DNA of 52,766 bases from Minwuiaceae bacterium (GTDB lineage: Bacteria; Pseudomonadota; Alphaproteobacteria; Minwuiales; Minwuiaceae): positions 1 to 52,766 of the forward strand of contig JANQEE010000028.1 of NCBI GenBank assembly GCA_028278525.1, given 5' to 3'. Below the pieces are notes generated by a model that worked only from the letters and a program-made list of their open reading frames with translations, was not told where the DNA came from and did no database searches. Below are positions 1 through 10,085 of the stretch, in pieces (positions within the stretch are counted from its first letter, which is position 1; every line of letters begins with the position of its first letter). A program made the position numbers and the translations under genes.

Positions 1-195
1 GATCTGGCGGCTTTCGATCGAGCCATGCAGGCCCTGGACGAGCGCTTCAACCTGCTCAGCAACCCCTTCGCCGAGCAACTGAACGTGGACGACCGCCACA
101 AGATCCTGATCTCCCGCCGGGGCCCGCCCCCCCGTCCCAACCACCCATGGCAGGGTCCCCTATGGGTGGTTGGGACGGGGGAGCGGGCCGGCTAG
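1..195 (+). CDS. C-terminal fragment of an unrecognised protein with a repeat-encoded tail
   Basis: Frame 1 is open from the window edge to a TAG at 193-195 (64 codons visible). Residues 1-40 look like an ordinary soluble, mostly helical protein end (begins DLAAFDRAMQALDERF). From about residue 40 the frame enters a palindromic repeat (119-195) that encodes a Pro/Trp/Gly-rich tail starting RGPPPRPNHPW and supplies the stop codon. The same repeat lies in non-coding DNA at 45624-45727, so the tail is probably not ancestral to the protein. The gene converges on leuC with only 12 bases between stops. I do not recognise the family; the start lies outside the window. Confidence 0.55.
   Translation, partial: DLAAFDRAMQALDERFNLLSNPFAEQLNVDDRHKILISRRGPPPRPNHPWQGPLWVVGTGERAG
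119..195. repeat. Palindromic dispersed repeat, copy 1 (coding overlap)
   Basis: An imperfect inverted repeat: CCCGTCCCAACCACCC on the left pairs with GGGTGGTTGGGACGGG on the right around a CAGGGTCCCC centre. Bases 160-192 are identical, base for base, to 45680-45712. This copy lies between two convergent genes and is read as the last codons of the upstream gene. It lacks the outer arms (GTTCAAGAATGCC/GGCATTCTTGAAC) of copy 2. As RNA it would form a strong hairpin on either strand, so it may also terminate transcription of both convergent genes. Confidence 0.85.
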
Positions 196-207
196 ACATC
201 CAGCAAA

Positions 208-1614
<1,407 letters not shown>

Positions 1615-1672
1615 GGCCTGCGGCCTCCCTTCCAGGGCCTGCGCCCCCTACCCGAAGGGGACCGGCCTCTCG

Positions 1673-1678
1673 ATTATA
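1673..1678 (-). promoter_or_regulatory. Candidate -10 box for leuC
   Basis: On the minus strand this reads TATAAT, a perfect sigma-70 -10 box, 59 bases before the leuC start. The hexamer 17 bases upstream (GCAACG) is a poor -35 match, so the assignment rests on the -10 box and its position alone. Confidence 0.4.
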
Positions 1679-1684
1679 GCAAAC

Positions 1685-1718
1685 CGGGCCTGAGGCGTTG
1701 CACCGCCGGATGGGCCCG
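1685..1718 (-). terminator. Possible terminator after rplS
   Basis: CGGGCC (1685-1690) pairs with GGCCCG (1713-1718), with a small inner GGCG/CGCC hairpin. On the minus strand it is followed only by GGTTTGC, so it is a weak intrinsic terminator candidate at the end of the ffh-rplS operon, just before the leuC -10 box. Confidence 0.35.
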
Positions 1719-1733
1719 CTTTTTCGCTCTAAT

Positions 1734-2120
1734 TCAGGCTTTTTCGGCCCGGCTACGGCGATCGTCGCGCTTCTCGGCGATCCGGGCCGATTTGCCGCGC
1801 CGGCCGCGCAGGTAATAGAGCTTCGCCCGGCGCACCGCGCCGCGGCGGACCACCTCGATCGAGTCGATCACCGGCGAGTAGAGCGGGAACACGCGCTCCA
1901 CGCCTTCGCCGTAGGAGATCTTCCGCACCGTGAAGGAGGAATTGAGCTGCCGGTTCTTACGCGCAATGCAGACGCCTTCGAACGCCTGAACCCGCTCCCG
2001 GTTGCCTTCCTTGACCTTCACGTTGACCTTTACCGTATCGCCGGGGGCGAAATCGGGCAGTTCGCGCAGGTCGGTCATGCGCTGCATTTCTTCGCGTTCC
2101 AGTGTCTCGATCACGTTCAT
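1734..2120 (-). CDS. rplS: 50S ribosomal protein L19
   Basis: A 128-residue bL19, a protein of the 30S-50S interface. It begins [15 protein letters not shown] and contains the family core [38 protein letters not shown] and [18 protein letters not shown]. The frame is open further upstream, but that part lies inside trmD. The ATG at 2118-2120 has an AAGGTGA ribosome-binding site and overlaps the trmD stop as ATGA, so it is clearly the start. It is the last gene of the ffh-rpsP-rimM-trmD-rplS operon. Confidence 0.97.
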   Translation of the reverse strand: MNVIETLEREEMQRMTDLRELPDFAPGDTVKVNVKVKEGNRERVQAFEGVCIARKNRQLNSSFTVRKISYGEGVERVFPLYSPVIDSIEVVRRGAVRRAKLYYLRGRRGKSARIAEKRDDRRSRAEKA

Positions 2121-2854
2121 GACGTCACCTTTGCTTTCTCTACTCTGTTCATATAGCGCGTCCACAGGTCGGGACGGCGTTCCCGGGTGATCCGTTCCGC
2201 CTCGGCCAGCCGCCAGGCCCGGATCTCCTGATGATTTCCCGACAGCAACGCCGCCGGAACCTCGCGTCCTTCCCAATTCCTCGGCCGGGTGTACTGGGGA
2301 TATTCCAGCAAGCCCTGCTCGAAACTCTCTTCGGCCAGCGACTCCTCGTTGCCGGCCACGCCCGGCAGCAGCCGGACCGCCGCGTCGAGCAGCGCGTAGG
2401 CCGCAATCTCGCCGCCCGACAGGACGAAATCGCCCAAACTCACTTCGACGATCGACCGCGCCTGCAACAGGCGCTCGTCGACGCCTTCGAACCGGCCGCA
2501 GATCAGTGTCGCGCCGCCGGCATCGCGAACCTCGCGCACCAGCGACCGGTCCAGCATTCGGCCCCGCGGGCTGAAATAGATCAGCGGCTGCCCGCCATCA
2601 TTCGCGCCGTTCCGGGCGGCGACCGTATCGACGGCATCGGCCAGGATATCGGCCCGCATCACCATGCCGGGCCCACCGCCGAACGGCGTGTCGTCGACCG
2701 ACCGGTGCTTATCGCGCGCGAAATCCCGGATGTCCACCACTTCCAGGGACCAGAGGCCGGCCTCCAGCGCCTTGCCCGCAACGCTCAACCCCAGCGGCCC
2801 GGGGAACATCTCCGGGAACAGGGTCAGGACCCGCGATGCGAAAGCGGCGGTCAT
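2117..2854 (-). CDS. trmD: tRNA (guanine-N1)-methyltransferase
   Basis: TrmD methylates G37 of tRNAs with a G36 using S-adenosylmethionine, preventing +1 frameshifts. The 245 residues include the N-terminal [13 protein letters not shown], the loop [13 protein letters not shown], and the trefoil-knot SAM-binding region [12 protein letters not shown] and [32 protein letters not shown] marks the C-terminal domain. It overlaps rimM upstream and rplS downstream by four bases each, consistent with translational coupling in the ribosomal operon. Confidence 0.97.
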   Translation of the reverse strand: MTAAFASRVLTLFPEMFPGPLGLSVAGKALEAGLWSLEVVDIRDFARDKHRSVDDTPFGGGPGMVMRADILADAVDTVAARNGANDGGQPLIYFSPRGRMLDRSLVREVRDAGGATLICGRFEGVDERLLQARSIVEVSLGDFVLSGGEIAAYALLDAAVRLLPGVAGNEESLAEESFEQGLLEYPQYTRPRNWEGREVPAALLSGNHQEIRAWRLAEAERITRERRPDLWTRYMNRVEKAKVTS

Positions 2855-3402
2855 CGCGCGGCCTCCAGTTCGGGCTCGGCCTCGTCCAGCAACCCCGCCG
2901 GCGGCGCCACGACAATTCGCCGTCCGGGAATGTCGACCTCCGGCACCACCTCGCGCGTGAAGGGCAGCACCACGGCGCGGCTGTCTTCGGCGCCGATCAC
3001 TTCCAGCACGTCGCCCGCGCCGAAATCGTGCACCGCCCGCACCGAACCGACCGGCTCACCGTCCGCGGTCTCGACCGTCAGGCCGATCAGGTCGGCATGG
3101 TAGAACTCGTCCCCGTCCACGGTCGGCGGCAACGCGGAACGGGCCACATAGAGCCGTTCGCCCTTGATCGCCGCCGCCCCATCGCGGTCGGTTACGCCGT
3201 CGACCCGGCAGACGATCATGCCCTTGGCATGGCCGGTCACCGTCAGCACGACCTGCCGGCCCTGCCCGTCGGTGAGCGGTCCGTAGGCCGCCACGTCCGC
3301 CGGCGTTTCGGTGAAGCTCTTGACACGCACCAGGCCACGGACTCCGTGCGGCGCGCCGATCACGCCGACGCAGATCCGATCGTTGTTGCCTGATGCGGGC
3401 AT
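2851..3402 (-). CDS. rimM: Ribosome maturation factor RimM
   Basis: RimM assists 30S head assembly and binds uS19. The 183-residue protein shows the RimM N-domain ([22 protein letters not shown], residues 9-30) and the PRC-barrel C-domain ([15 protein letters not shown] and [14 protein letters not shown]). It lies between rpsP and trmD in the standard operon order, with a four-base overlap into trmD. The ATG is 18 bases beyond the rpsP stop. Confidence 0.95.
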   Translation of the reverse strand: MPASGNNDRICVGVIGAPHGVRGLVRVKSFTETPADVAAYGPLTDGQGRQVVLTVTGHAKGMIVCRVDGVTDRDGAAAIKGERLYVARSALPPTVDGDEFYHADLIGLTVETADGEPVGSVRAVHDFGAGDVLEVIGAEDSRAVVLPFTREVVPEVDIPGRRIVVAPPAGLLDEAEPELEAAR

Positions 3403-3420
3403 CGTCGCCGTCCCCTAGCC

Positions 3421-3831
3421 TTAAGCCTCGGCCGCTTCTTCGGCCGGCGCCTCGGCTTCGGCTTCCGCCGGCGCCGCCGCGGCTTCAGCAGCCTCGGCTG
3501 CGGCCTCTTCAGCCGCCTTCAGCCGTTCCTGCGCCTTGGCCTTCGGCTTCGCCTTCTGCGGGTTGTTGCCCGGCGTGAATTTGTACAGCTCCGCCTGGCC
3601 CAGGAAGCGGGCGACCCTGTCGGTCGGACGGGCGCCCTGGCCCAGCCAGTACTGCACCCGTTCGGTGTCGAATTTCAGCCGTTCTTCCGAGTCCTTCGGC
3701 TTCAGCGGATCGTAGTAGCCGAGCTTCTCAATGAAGCGGCCGTCGCGCGGGCTGCGCGAGTCGGCGACCACGATGCGGTAGAACGGGCGCTTCTTCGCGC
3801 CGCCACGTGCCAGTCTGAGTTTCAGTGCCAT
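3421..3831 (-). CDS. rpsP: 30S ribosomal protein S16 with Ala/Glu-rich tail
   Basis: bS16 stabilises the 5' domain of 16S rRNA. Residues 1-85 are the conserved core ([51 protein letters not shown]). From about residue 90 there is a Lys/Ala/Glu-rich extension ending in about 35 residues of almost only Ala and Glu. Such tails occur in other alphaproteobacterial S16 proteins and are expected to be disordered. The leader between ffh and rpsP carries two exact copies of a 12-mer. Confidence 0.96.
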   Translation of the reverse strand: MALKLRLARGGAKKRPFYRIVVADSRSPRDGRFIEKLGYYDPLKPKDSEERLKFDTERVQYWLGQGARPTDRVARFLGQAELYKFTPGNNPQKAKPKAKAQERLKAAEEAAAEAAEAAAAPAEAEAEAPAEEAAEA

Positions 3832-3851
3832 GTCTTGGTTCTTCTCTCTTC

Positions 3852-3880
3852 GGTTCGTTCAGTGGTTTGGTTCGTTCAGT
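3852..3880 (-). repeat. Tandem 12-mer in the rpsP leader
   Basis: GGTTCGTTCAGT occurs exactly twice, at 3852-3863 and 3869-3880, with a 17-base period (plus-strand reading). It lies 21-49 bases upstream of the rpsP ATG on the minus-strand transcript. The function is unknown; it could be simple sequence drift or a protein/RNA binding site. Confidence 0.6.
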
Positions 3881-3907
3881 CGTTCCGGTTAAGTCTCTAT
3901 CGCCGGC

Positions 3908-5260
3908 CTACATACGCGGCATGATGCCGGGCAGGCCCGCCCGCATGACGCCTTTGCGGCCCAGTTTCTTGACCTTCTTCATCATCACCGACATCTGCTT
4001 CCACTGCTTCAGCACCCTGTTGACGTCGGGCACGGCGGTGCCGGAGCCGGTGGCGATGCGCCGCTTGCGCGACGCGTTGATCAGCTTCGGGTTGCGCCGC
4101 TCCTTCGGCGTCATCGAGCAGATGATCGCTTCCTGGCGCATCAGCAGCTTTTCGTCCACGTTGGCCTGGGCTAGCTGCTGCTTCATCTTGTTGACGCCCG
4201 GCAGCATGCCCATCATGCCTTCCAGCCCGCCCATCTTGCGCATCTGGCGAAGCTGGTCGCGCAGGTCTTCCAGGTCGAATGAGCCCTTCTCCATCTTCGC
4301 CGCGAGCCGTTCGGCGTCTTCCTGCTCGATCGTCTCGGCCGCCTTCTCGACCAGCGACACCACGTCGCCCATGCCGAGGATGCGGGAGGCGATGCGGTCC
4401 GGATGGAAGGTCTCCAGGGCGTCGAGCTTCTCGCCGGTGCCCAACAGCTTGATCGGGCAGCCGGTCACCGCCCGCATCGACAAGGCCGCGCCGCCGCGGC
4501 CGTCGCCGTCGATCCGGGTCAGCACGATGCCGGAAAGCGGGATCCGTTCGTTGAACTGCTTGGCGACGTTGACCGCGTCCTGACCGGTCAGCGAGTCGGC
4601 AACCAGCAGCACTTCCGCCGGGTCGGTGACGTCGCGGACGGAGGCGATCTCAGCCATCAGGCCTTCGTCGACATGCAGCCGGCCGGCGGTATCCAGCAGC
4701 ACGATGTCGATGCCCTGCAGTTTGGCCGACTGCATCGCCCGCTTGGCGATCTCCACCGGCATCTGGCCTTCGACGATCGGCAGGGTCGGGATGCCGGTCT
4801 GTTCGCCCAGCACCCGAAGCTGCTCCTGCGCCGCCGGCCGCCGGACGTCCAGCGACGCCATCAGGACCTTCTTCTTGTCCCGGTCCTTCAGGCGCAGCGC
4901 GATCTTGGCGGTGGTCGTGGTCTTACCGGAGCCCTGCAGGCCGACCATCATGTAGGGGACCGGCGGTACCGCGGCGGTGTTCAACTCGACCCCTTCGGAG
5001 CCCAGCATCTCCACCAGGTGGTCGTTGACGATCTTGACCACCATCTGGCCCGGCGTGACCGAGCGGAGAACTTCCGAGCCGACCGCCTTTTCGCGGACCT
5101 GGCCGACGAAGTCCTTAACCACGTCCAGCGCCACGTCGGCTTCCAGCAGCGCCACCCGGATCTCGCGCATGGCCTCCGCCACATCGGATTCCGTCAGCGC
5201 GCCGCGCTTTTTCAGCCGGTCGAAAACGCTTCCCAGGCGGCTGCTCAACGACTCAAACAT
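3908..5260 (-). CDS. ffh: Signal recognition particle GTPase Ffh
   Basis: The protein subunit of SRP binds 4.5S RNA and signal sequences and docks with FtsY at the membrane. Residues 1-90 form the N domain, followed by the G domain with G1 GLQGSGKT (108-115), DTAGR (190-194) and TRID (248-251). The Met-rich M domain begins near residue 300 (KMGGLEGMMGMLPGVNKM). The frame extends upstream, but MFESLSSRLGSVFDRL is the family N-terminus and has GGAGACAGGG before it, giving 450 residues. It is first in the operon and divergent from dapF; its partner gene ftsY is at 7569. Confidence 0.96.
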   Translation of the reverse strand: MFESLSSRLGSVFDRLKKRGALTESDVAEAMREIRVALLEADVALDVVKDFVGQVREKAVGSEVLRSVTPGQMVVKIVNDHLVEMLGSEGVELNTAAVPPVPYMMVGLQGSGKTTTTAKIALRLKDRDKKKVLMASLDVRRPAAQEQLRVLGEQTGIPTLPIVEGQMPVEIAKRAMQSAKLQGIDIVLLDTAGRLHVDEGLMAEIASVRDVTDPAEVLLVADSLTGQDAVNVAKQFNERIPLSGIVLTRIDGDGRGGAALSMRAVTGCPIKLLGTGEKLDALETFHPDRIASRILGMGDVVSLVEKAAETIEQEDAERLAAKMEKGSFDLEDLRDQLRQMRKMGGLEGMMGMLPGVNKMKQQLAQANVDEKLLMRQEAIICSMTPKERRNPKLINASRKRRIATGSGTAVPDVNRVLKQWKQMSVMMKKVKKLGRKGVMRAGLPGIMPRM

Positions 5261-5298
5261 CGCCGAAACCCTGTCTCCGCTTGCCCAAATGGCTGTGG

Positions 5299-5347
5299 CG
5301 CCAGTGCGCGAACCCTCGCGGACTGGCGGGCATCGCCTCCGGGAGGC
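5299..5347 (-). other. Two hairpins in the ffh 5' leader
   Basis: CGCCAGT (5299-5305) pairs with ACTGGCG (5322-5328), with an inner CGCGA/TCGCG stem around an ACCC loop. Just beyond it GCCTC (5335-5339) pairs with GAGGC (5343-5347). Both would form in the minus-strand leader 39-87 bases before the ffh start. They may be a regulatory leader or simple GC-rich folding. Confidence 0.4.
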
Positions 5348-5473
5348 AACGCACACACTGCAAAAACCTAGATATTGCGCCGCTATAAGCCACAGCCGCC
5401 GCGGACTGTCAAGGTTGCCGGCGCCTCGCCGGCGGGCTGGACCAACATAAGAAAAAGGCCTATATCCCGCCGA

Positions 5474-6328
5474 ATGGAGCGCTTTCCGTTCATCAAGATG
5501 CACGGCCTCGGCAACGACTTCGTCGTCCTGGACGCGCGTGCCGGCGACATCGCCTTCGACGCGGCGCAGTTGCGCGCCATCGCGTCCCGGCGGACCGGTA
5601 TCGGCTGCGATCAGGTCATCACCATAGAGCCGAGCGACAAGGCCGACGCCTTCATGCGCATCCACAACGCCGACGGCGGCGAGGTCGAGGCCTGCGGCAA
5701 CGGCACCCGCTGCATCGGCATGCTGCTGATGGCCGAAAAGGGAACGGAAGACGTTGTCGTCGACACCTCCGCCGGATTGCTCCGTACCCATCTGGCTGGC
5801 GACGGCCTGGTCCGCGTCGATATGGGCGTACCGCGCCTGAAGTGGGACGAGATCCCGCTGGCGCGGGAGATGGACACGCTGAAGATTGACCTGATCCTCG
5901 GCCCGAAGCGTTGGCCGGTCCTGGCCAATCCCGTCGGCGTCAATATCGGCAACCCCCATGCGGTCTTCTTCGTCGACGATGCCGAAGAGATCGATCTGCC
6001 GACTGTCGGCCCGATGCTGGAGCATCACGAGCTTTTTCCCGACCGCGTCAATGTGTCCATCGCCACCGTCACCGGCGAGAACCAGGTTCGCCTGCGCGTC
6101 TGGGAACGCGGCGTCGGCATCACCCGCGCTTGTGGGACCGCCGCCTGCGCCACCGCGGTCGCGGCCGCCCGCCGCAAGCTGACGGGCCGGGCGGTAACGG
6201 TGACCCTGGACGGTGGCCCGCTGATGATCGAATGGGACGCCGACGACCGGGTGCAGATGACCGGCCCGGTCGCGACCAGCTTCGCCGGCACCATTGACCC
6301 AGCCTTGCTGAACGGGACAGCACGATGA
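5474..6328 (+). CDS. dapF: Diaminopimelate epimerase
   Basis: DapF interconverts LL- and meso-diaminopimelate for lysine and peptidoglycan synthesis without a cofactor. It has 284 residues. The two catalytic cysteines are C74 (EACGNGTRC) and C220 (RACGTAACATA), and the N-terminal KMHGLGNDFVVLDA is diagnostic. The open frame extends upstream to 5375, but MERFPFIKMHG fits the family start. The stop overlaps the mtaB start as ATGA. It heads a plus-strand operon divergent from ffh. Confidence 0.96.
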   Translation: MERFPFIKMHGLGNDFVVLDARAGDIAFDAAQLRAIASRRTGIGCDQVITIEPSDKADAFMRIHNADGGEVEACGNGTRCIGMLLMAEKGTEDVVVDTSAGLLRTHLAGDGLVRVDMGVPRLKWDEIPLAREMDTLKIDLILGPKRWPVLANPVGVNIGNPHAVFFVDDAEEIDLPTVGPMLEHHELFPDRVNVSIATVTGENQVRLRVWERGVGITRACGTAACATAVAAARRKLTGRAVTVTLDGGPLMIEWDADDRVQMTGPVATSFAGTIDPALLNGTAR

Positions 6329-7572
6329 GCGCGCCGGAAGTCATCACCTTCGGCTGCCGCCTCAATGCTTACGAGTCCGAAGTCGTGCGGAACAACGCCA
6401 CCGAGGCGGGGCTGGACGACACGGTCATCGTCAACACCTGCGCTGTGACGGCGGAGGCCGAGCGCCAGGCCCGCCAGGCGATCCGCCGAGCGCGACGGCA
6501 GCGGCCGGACGCCCGGATCATCGTCACCGGCTGCGCCGCCCAGATCGATCCGGAACGCTACGCCGCGATGCCGGAAGTCGACCGCGTGCTCGGCAACCTG
6601 GAAAAGCTGGACCCCAACGCCTTCGGCATCGACCGGACGGAGCGGATCGCCGTCAACGACATCATGTCGGTCACGGAAACGGCGGGCCACCTGATCGAGG
6701 GGCTGGAGGGCCGCGCGCGCGCCTTCCTGCAGGTGCAGAACGGCTGCAACCACCGCTGCACCTTCTGCATCATCCCGTTCGGCCGCGGCAACAGTCGGTC
6801 GGTGCCGATCGGCGCCATCGTCGACCAGGCGCGCCAGTTGATCGCCAACGGCTACGCGGAAATCGTCCTGACCGGCGTCGACATCACGGACTACGGCGGC
6901 GACCTGCCGGGCAGCCCCACACTCGGCCAGATGCTCCGCCGGCTGATCGCCGCGGTGCCTGAACTCGAACGGATCCGCCTGTCCTCTATCGACCCGGTAG
7001 AAGTCGACGACGACCTCTGGCGGCTGATCGCCGAGGAGCCCAGGCTGATGCCGCACCTGCATCTGTCGCTGCAGGCCGGCGACGACATGGTGCTCAAGCG
7101 CATGAAGCGCCGCCACAGCCGGGCCGACGCCGTGGCGTTCTGCGCCCGCGCGCGCGACCTCAGGCCGGACATCGCCTTCGGCGCCGACCTGATCGCCGGC
7201 TTCCCGACGGAAACCGATGCGATGTTCCGGAATTCCCTCGCCCTGGTCGAGGATTGCGGCCTGACCTGGCTGCATGTCTTCCCCTATTCGGAGCGGCCGG
7301 GCACGCCGGCGGCGCGCATGCCCCAGGTCCCGGGCGATGTGCGCAAGCAGCGCGCGGCGGCGCTCCGCGAAGCCGGCGATAAGGCCGTAACCCGATTCCT
7401 GGAAAGCCGCCGCGGCAGCACCGCCTCGGTCCTGGTGGAACAGGACCGGCTCGGCCGCAGCGAACATTTCGCGCCGGTCGGCCTGGATCGGATCGTAGCG
7501 CCCGGCAGTGTGGTGACTGCGCATGTCACTGGCGCGGCCGACGGCCGCCTGCTCGGCGCCATCGCGGCATGA
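6325..7572 (+). CDS. mtaB: tRNA t6A37 methylthiotransferase MtaB
   Basis: A radical-SAM enzyme that converts t6A at tRNA position 37 to ms2t6A. It has 415 residues. The N-terminal UPF0004 domain binds one [4Fe-4S] cluster through C11 (GCRLN), C39 (NTCAVT) and C70 (TGCAAQ). The radical-SAM cluster uses C141, C145 and C148 (CNHRCTFC). Starting directly with the GCRLNxYES motif separates it from MiaB and RimO. A short TRAM-like end follows. It overlaps dapF and ftsY by four bases each. Confidence 0.93.
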   Translation: MSAPEVITFGCRLNAYESEVVRNNATEAGLDDTVIVNTCAVTAEAERQARQAIRRARRQRPDARIIVTGCAAQIDPERYAAMPEVDRVLGNLEKLDPNAFGIDRTERIAVNDIMSVTETAGHLIEGLEGRARAFLQVQNGCNHRCTFCIIPFGRGNSRSVPIGAIVDQARQLIANGYAEIVLTGVDITDYGGDLPGSPTLGQMLRRLIAAVPELERIRLSSIDPVEVDDDLWRLIAEEPRLMPHLHLSLQAGDDMVLKRMKRRHSRADAVAFCARARDLRPDIAFGADLIAGFPTETDAMFRNSLALVEDCGLTWLHVFPYSERPGTPAARMPQVPGDVRKQRAAALREAGDKAVTRFLESRRGSTASVLVEQDRLGRSEHFAPVGLDRIVAPGSVVTAHVTGAADGRLLGAIAA

Positions 7573-8513
7573 GCGAGGCGGCGGAAGAAAAGCCTGGCGG
7601 CTGGTTCGGTCGCCTGAAAGCCGGGCTGAAGCGTTCCACCAACTCGCTGACTGAGGGCATCGGCGGACTGTTCACCAAGCGCAAGCTGGACGATGCCGCG
7701 GTCGAGGACCTGGAGGAACTGCTGATCCGGGCCGACCTCGGCGTTACCACGGCGGCCGAAATCGCCGGCAATATCGCCAAATCGCGCTTCAACAAGGACA
7801 TCGAGGCCGACGAAATCCGCGAAGCCCTGGCGGAGGAAGTCAGAGCGATCCTCGAACCGGTCGCCGCGCCGCTGGAGCCGGACCCCACCCTGAAGCCGCA
7901 TGTGGTGCTGGTCGTCGGCGTCAACGGCACCGGCAAGACCACCACCATCGGCAAGCTGGCGAAACTGTTCAGCGAGCAGGGCCGGCGCGTCGTGCTCTGC
8001 GCCGGCGACACCTTCCGCGCCGCCGCCATCGAACAGCTCAAGATCTGGGGCGAACGCACGTCCTCCACCGTCGTCGCCGGCAATCAGGGCGCCGACGCCG
8101 CCGGGCTGGCGTTCGACGCGCTGAAAACCGCGCGGGAGCAAGGCGCCGACCTGCTGCTGATCGACACCGCCGGCCGGCTGCAGAACAAGGCCGACCTGAT
8201 GGCCGAACTGGAGAAGATCGGCCGCGTGCTGAAGAAACAGGACGAGACCGCGCCGCATTCCGTGCTGCTGGTGCTGGACGCGACCACCGGCCAGAACGCC
8301 GTCAATCAGGTCGAAGTCTTCCGCGAGGTCTGCAACGTCACCGGCTTGGTCGTCACCAAGTTGGACGGCACCGCCCGCGGCGGCGTCCTGGTCGCCATCG
8401 CCGACAAGTTCAAGCTGCCGGTACACGCCATCGGGGTCGGCGAGGGCGCCGACGACCTGCGCCCCTTCGATGCGCGGGATTTCGCCCGCGCCCTCTGCGG
8501 CCTGGATGGATGA
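7569..8513 (+). CDS. ftsY: SRP receptor GTPase FtsY
   Basis: FtsY is the membrane receptor for SRP and completes the targeting GTPase pair with Ffh. It has 314 residues, with almost no acidic A domain: the NG domain starts around residue 10. GTPase motifs are GVNGTGKT (117-124), DTFRAAA (147-153), DTAGR (199-203) and TKLD (263-266). Membrane binding is probably through the short amphipathic N-terminus ([13 protein letters not shown]). The ATG overlaps the mtaB stop. Confidence 0.96.
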   Translation: MSEAAEEKPGGWFGRLKAGLKRSTNSLTEGIGGLFTKRKLDDAAVEDLEELLIRADLGVTTAAEIAGNIAKSRFNKDIEADEIREALAEEVRAILEPVAAPLEPDPTLKPHVVLVVGVNGTGKTTTIGKLAKLFSEQGRRVVLCAGDTFRAAAIEQLKIWGERTSSTVVAGNQGADAAGLAFDALKTAREQGADLLLIDTAGRLQNKADLMAELEKIGRVLKKQDETAPHSVLLVLDATTGQNAVNQVEVFREVCNVTGLVVTKLDGTARGGVLVAIADKFKLPVHAIGVGEGADDLRPFDARDFARALCGLDG

Positions 8514-8586
8514 GCCGGTCAAATATCCGTAGGGCGGCCAACGGTCGCTTGGATCGCCGCCCCTTACGCCCTATGTTCGAGAGACC

Positions 8587-9174
8587 ATGAGCACCCAGGA
8601 AACAACCGTAGCGAAGCGGCAAATCAATCCGCTGTTGAAGCTTGCGATAGAGATCGGCCCGCTCGGCATCTTCTTCTTCACCAATGCGAAGTTCGACATT
8701 TACAAGGCCACTGCGGCGTTCATGGTGGCCATCGCCATCGCACTGGCTATCAACTACGCGCTGCTCCGCCGGGTGCCGACGCTGCCGCTGGTTACCGGGG
8801 CCTTCGTCCTGGTGTTCGGCGGCCTGACTCTGATCCTGCACAATGATTTGTTCATCAAGCTCAAACCGACCATCGTCAATGGCCTGTTCGCGGCCATCCT
8901 CCTCGGCGGCCTGGCGTTCGGCAAATCGTTCCTGCGCAGCGTGCTCGACACGGTATTCGAACTGACCGACGAGGGCTGGCGCCAACTCACCCTGCGCTGG
9001 GCCCTGTTCTTCGTCTTCCTGGCGATCCTGAACGAAATCGTCTGGCGGAACTTCTCGACCGATTTCTGGGTCAGCTTCAAGGTATTCGGCATCATGCCGC
9101 TGACCCTGATCTTCAGCATCGCGCAGGTCCGTCTGCTGACCCGCTACGCCATCCAGCGAGACGGAGACGAGTAG
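8587..9174 (+). CDS. yciB: Inner-membrane septation protein YciB/IspZ family
   Basis: A 195-residue integral membrane protein of the YciB (septation protein A) family, which has been linked to envelope and septum function. After a hydrophilic start (to residue 15) it shows about five hydrophobic segments and family motifs: [55 protein letters not shown] and LNEIVWRN. It follows ftsY by 73 bases. The next gene starts on the base after its TAG, so the two are probably translationally coupled. Confidence 0.92.
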   Translation: MSTQETTVAKRQINPLLKLAIEIGPLGIFFFTNAKFDIYKATAAFMVAIAIALAINYALLRRVPTLPLVTGAFVLVFGGLTLILHNDLFIKLKPTIVNGLFAAILLGGLAFGKSFLRSVLDTVFELTDEGWRQLTLRWALFFVFLAILNEIVWRNFSTDFWVSFKVFGIMPLTLIFSIAQVRLLTRYAIQRDGDE

Positions 9175-10065
9175 GTGCCGGGCTACTTTCCCATCGCGGA
9201 CGGTCCGTACCGTCTCGCCATGGGATTGCAGAAGCTCAGGCTGGAAGACTGGATCGAAATCGACGCTGCGTTCGCCGACGACCTGAGGGAAAAACGGCGC
9301 TTGCTGGCGGCGCGCCACGATGAAGTGTTCCAGGCGCTGCCGGCGTCGGGCCCCGGCCAGGCGGAAGTGCTCCACCTGCTGGCGGAACACCTGCCCCGGC
9401 ATCATCCGCAGACCCACCGCCGAGACGGCAACCGTCTGCTGGTAAAACCGCTGGATCAGTGGTTCGAGCTTTCCGGTGCGAATGCGCCGCCGCTGGAGAC
9501 CGCCTCCCGGCTGGTCCAGGAAGACCTCTGCCTGATGGAACCGGTCGGGGAGGTCTACCATCTGACCGCCGCCTCGGTCTGCTTCCCGACCCGCTGGAAC
9601 CTGCTTGCCAAGATCGGCAGGCCGCTGGCGGACATCCATGCGCCGGTGCCGGGCTACGCCGAGAAACTGGAGCGTCCGATGGACCGCTTCTTCTCGCTAT
9701 TGAACGAGGCCAAGCCCGTGCAAAGGCTCAATTGGAGCCTGATGGACGACCCGGCCTTGTTTCAGCCGAAAGGCCACGGACGGACCGCGCGTGACGACAC
9801 GATCACCGCCGAAAATGCCGGCGAGAGACTGTGGCTCCGGGTCGAACGACAGACGCTGCGCCGGCTGCCGAAGACCGGCGGCATCCTGTTCACCATCCGG
9901 ATCCACACCAATCCGTTATCCGAAGTGGCGGCGGAACCGGACCGCGCCGAGCGCATGCTGGCGGCCCTTCGCTCCATGCCCAGCGGCATGCGCGGCTATA
10001 AATCGATGCCGGTTTTCGGCGCGGCGGTCGAACGCTATCTGGAGAACCGAAGCGGGTTGGTCTAG
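9175..10065 (+). CDS. DUF3445 / haem-dependent oxidative N-demethylase-like protein
   Basis: A 296-residue protein of the DUF3445 family, which includes the haem-binding subunit of an oxidative N-demethylase of dimethylamine. Family features seen are the N-terminal YRLAMGLQKL, LVQEDLCLME, SVCFPTRWNLLAKIGRPLADIH and LWLRVERQTLRRLPKTGGILFTIRIH. The start is GTG, immediately after the yciB TAG and preceded by GGAGACGAG; an ATG at 9220 is possible but would cut the conserved N-terminus. No gene for other N-demethylase subunits is nearby, so the substrate is unknown. A palindromic repeat follows. Confidence 0.8.
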   Translation: MPGYFPIADGPYRLAMGLQKLRLEDWIEIDAAFADDLREKRRLLAARHDEVFQALPASGPGQAEVLHLLAEHLPRHHPQTHRRDGNRLLVKPLDQWFELSGANAPPLETASRLVQEDLCLMEPVGEVYHLTAASVCFPTRWNLLAKIGRPLADIHAPVPGYAEKLERPMDRFFSLLNEAKPVQRLNWSLMDDPALFQPKGHGRTARDDTITAENAGERLWLRVERQTLRRLPKTGGILFTIRIHTNPLSEVAAEPDRAERMLAALRSMPSGMRGYKSMPVFGAAVERYLENRSGLV

Positions 10066-10085
10066 CAGGCGTCGGAGCGTTTGCC

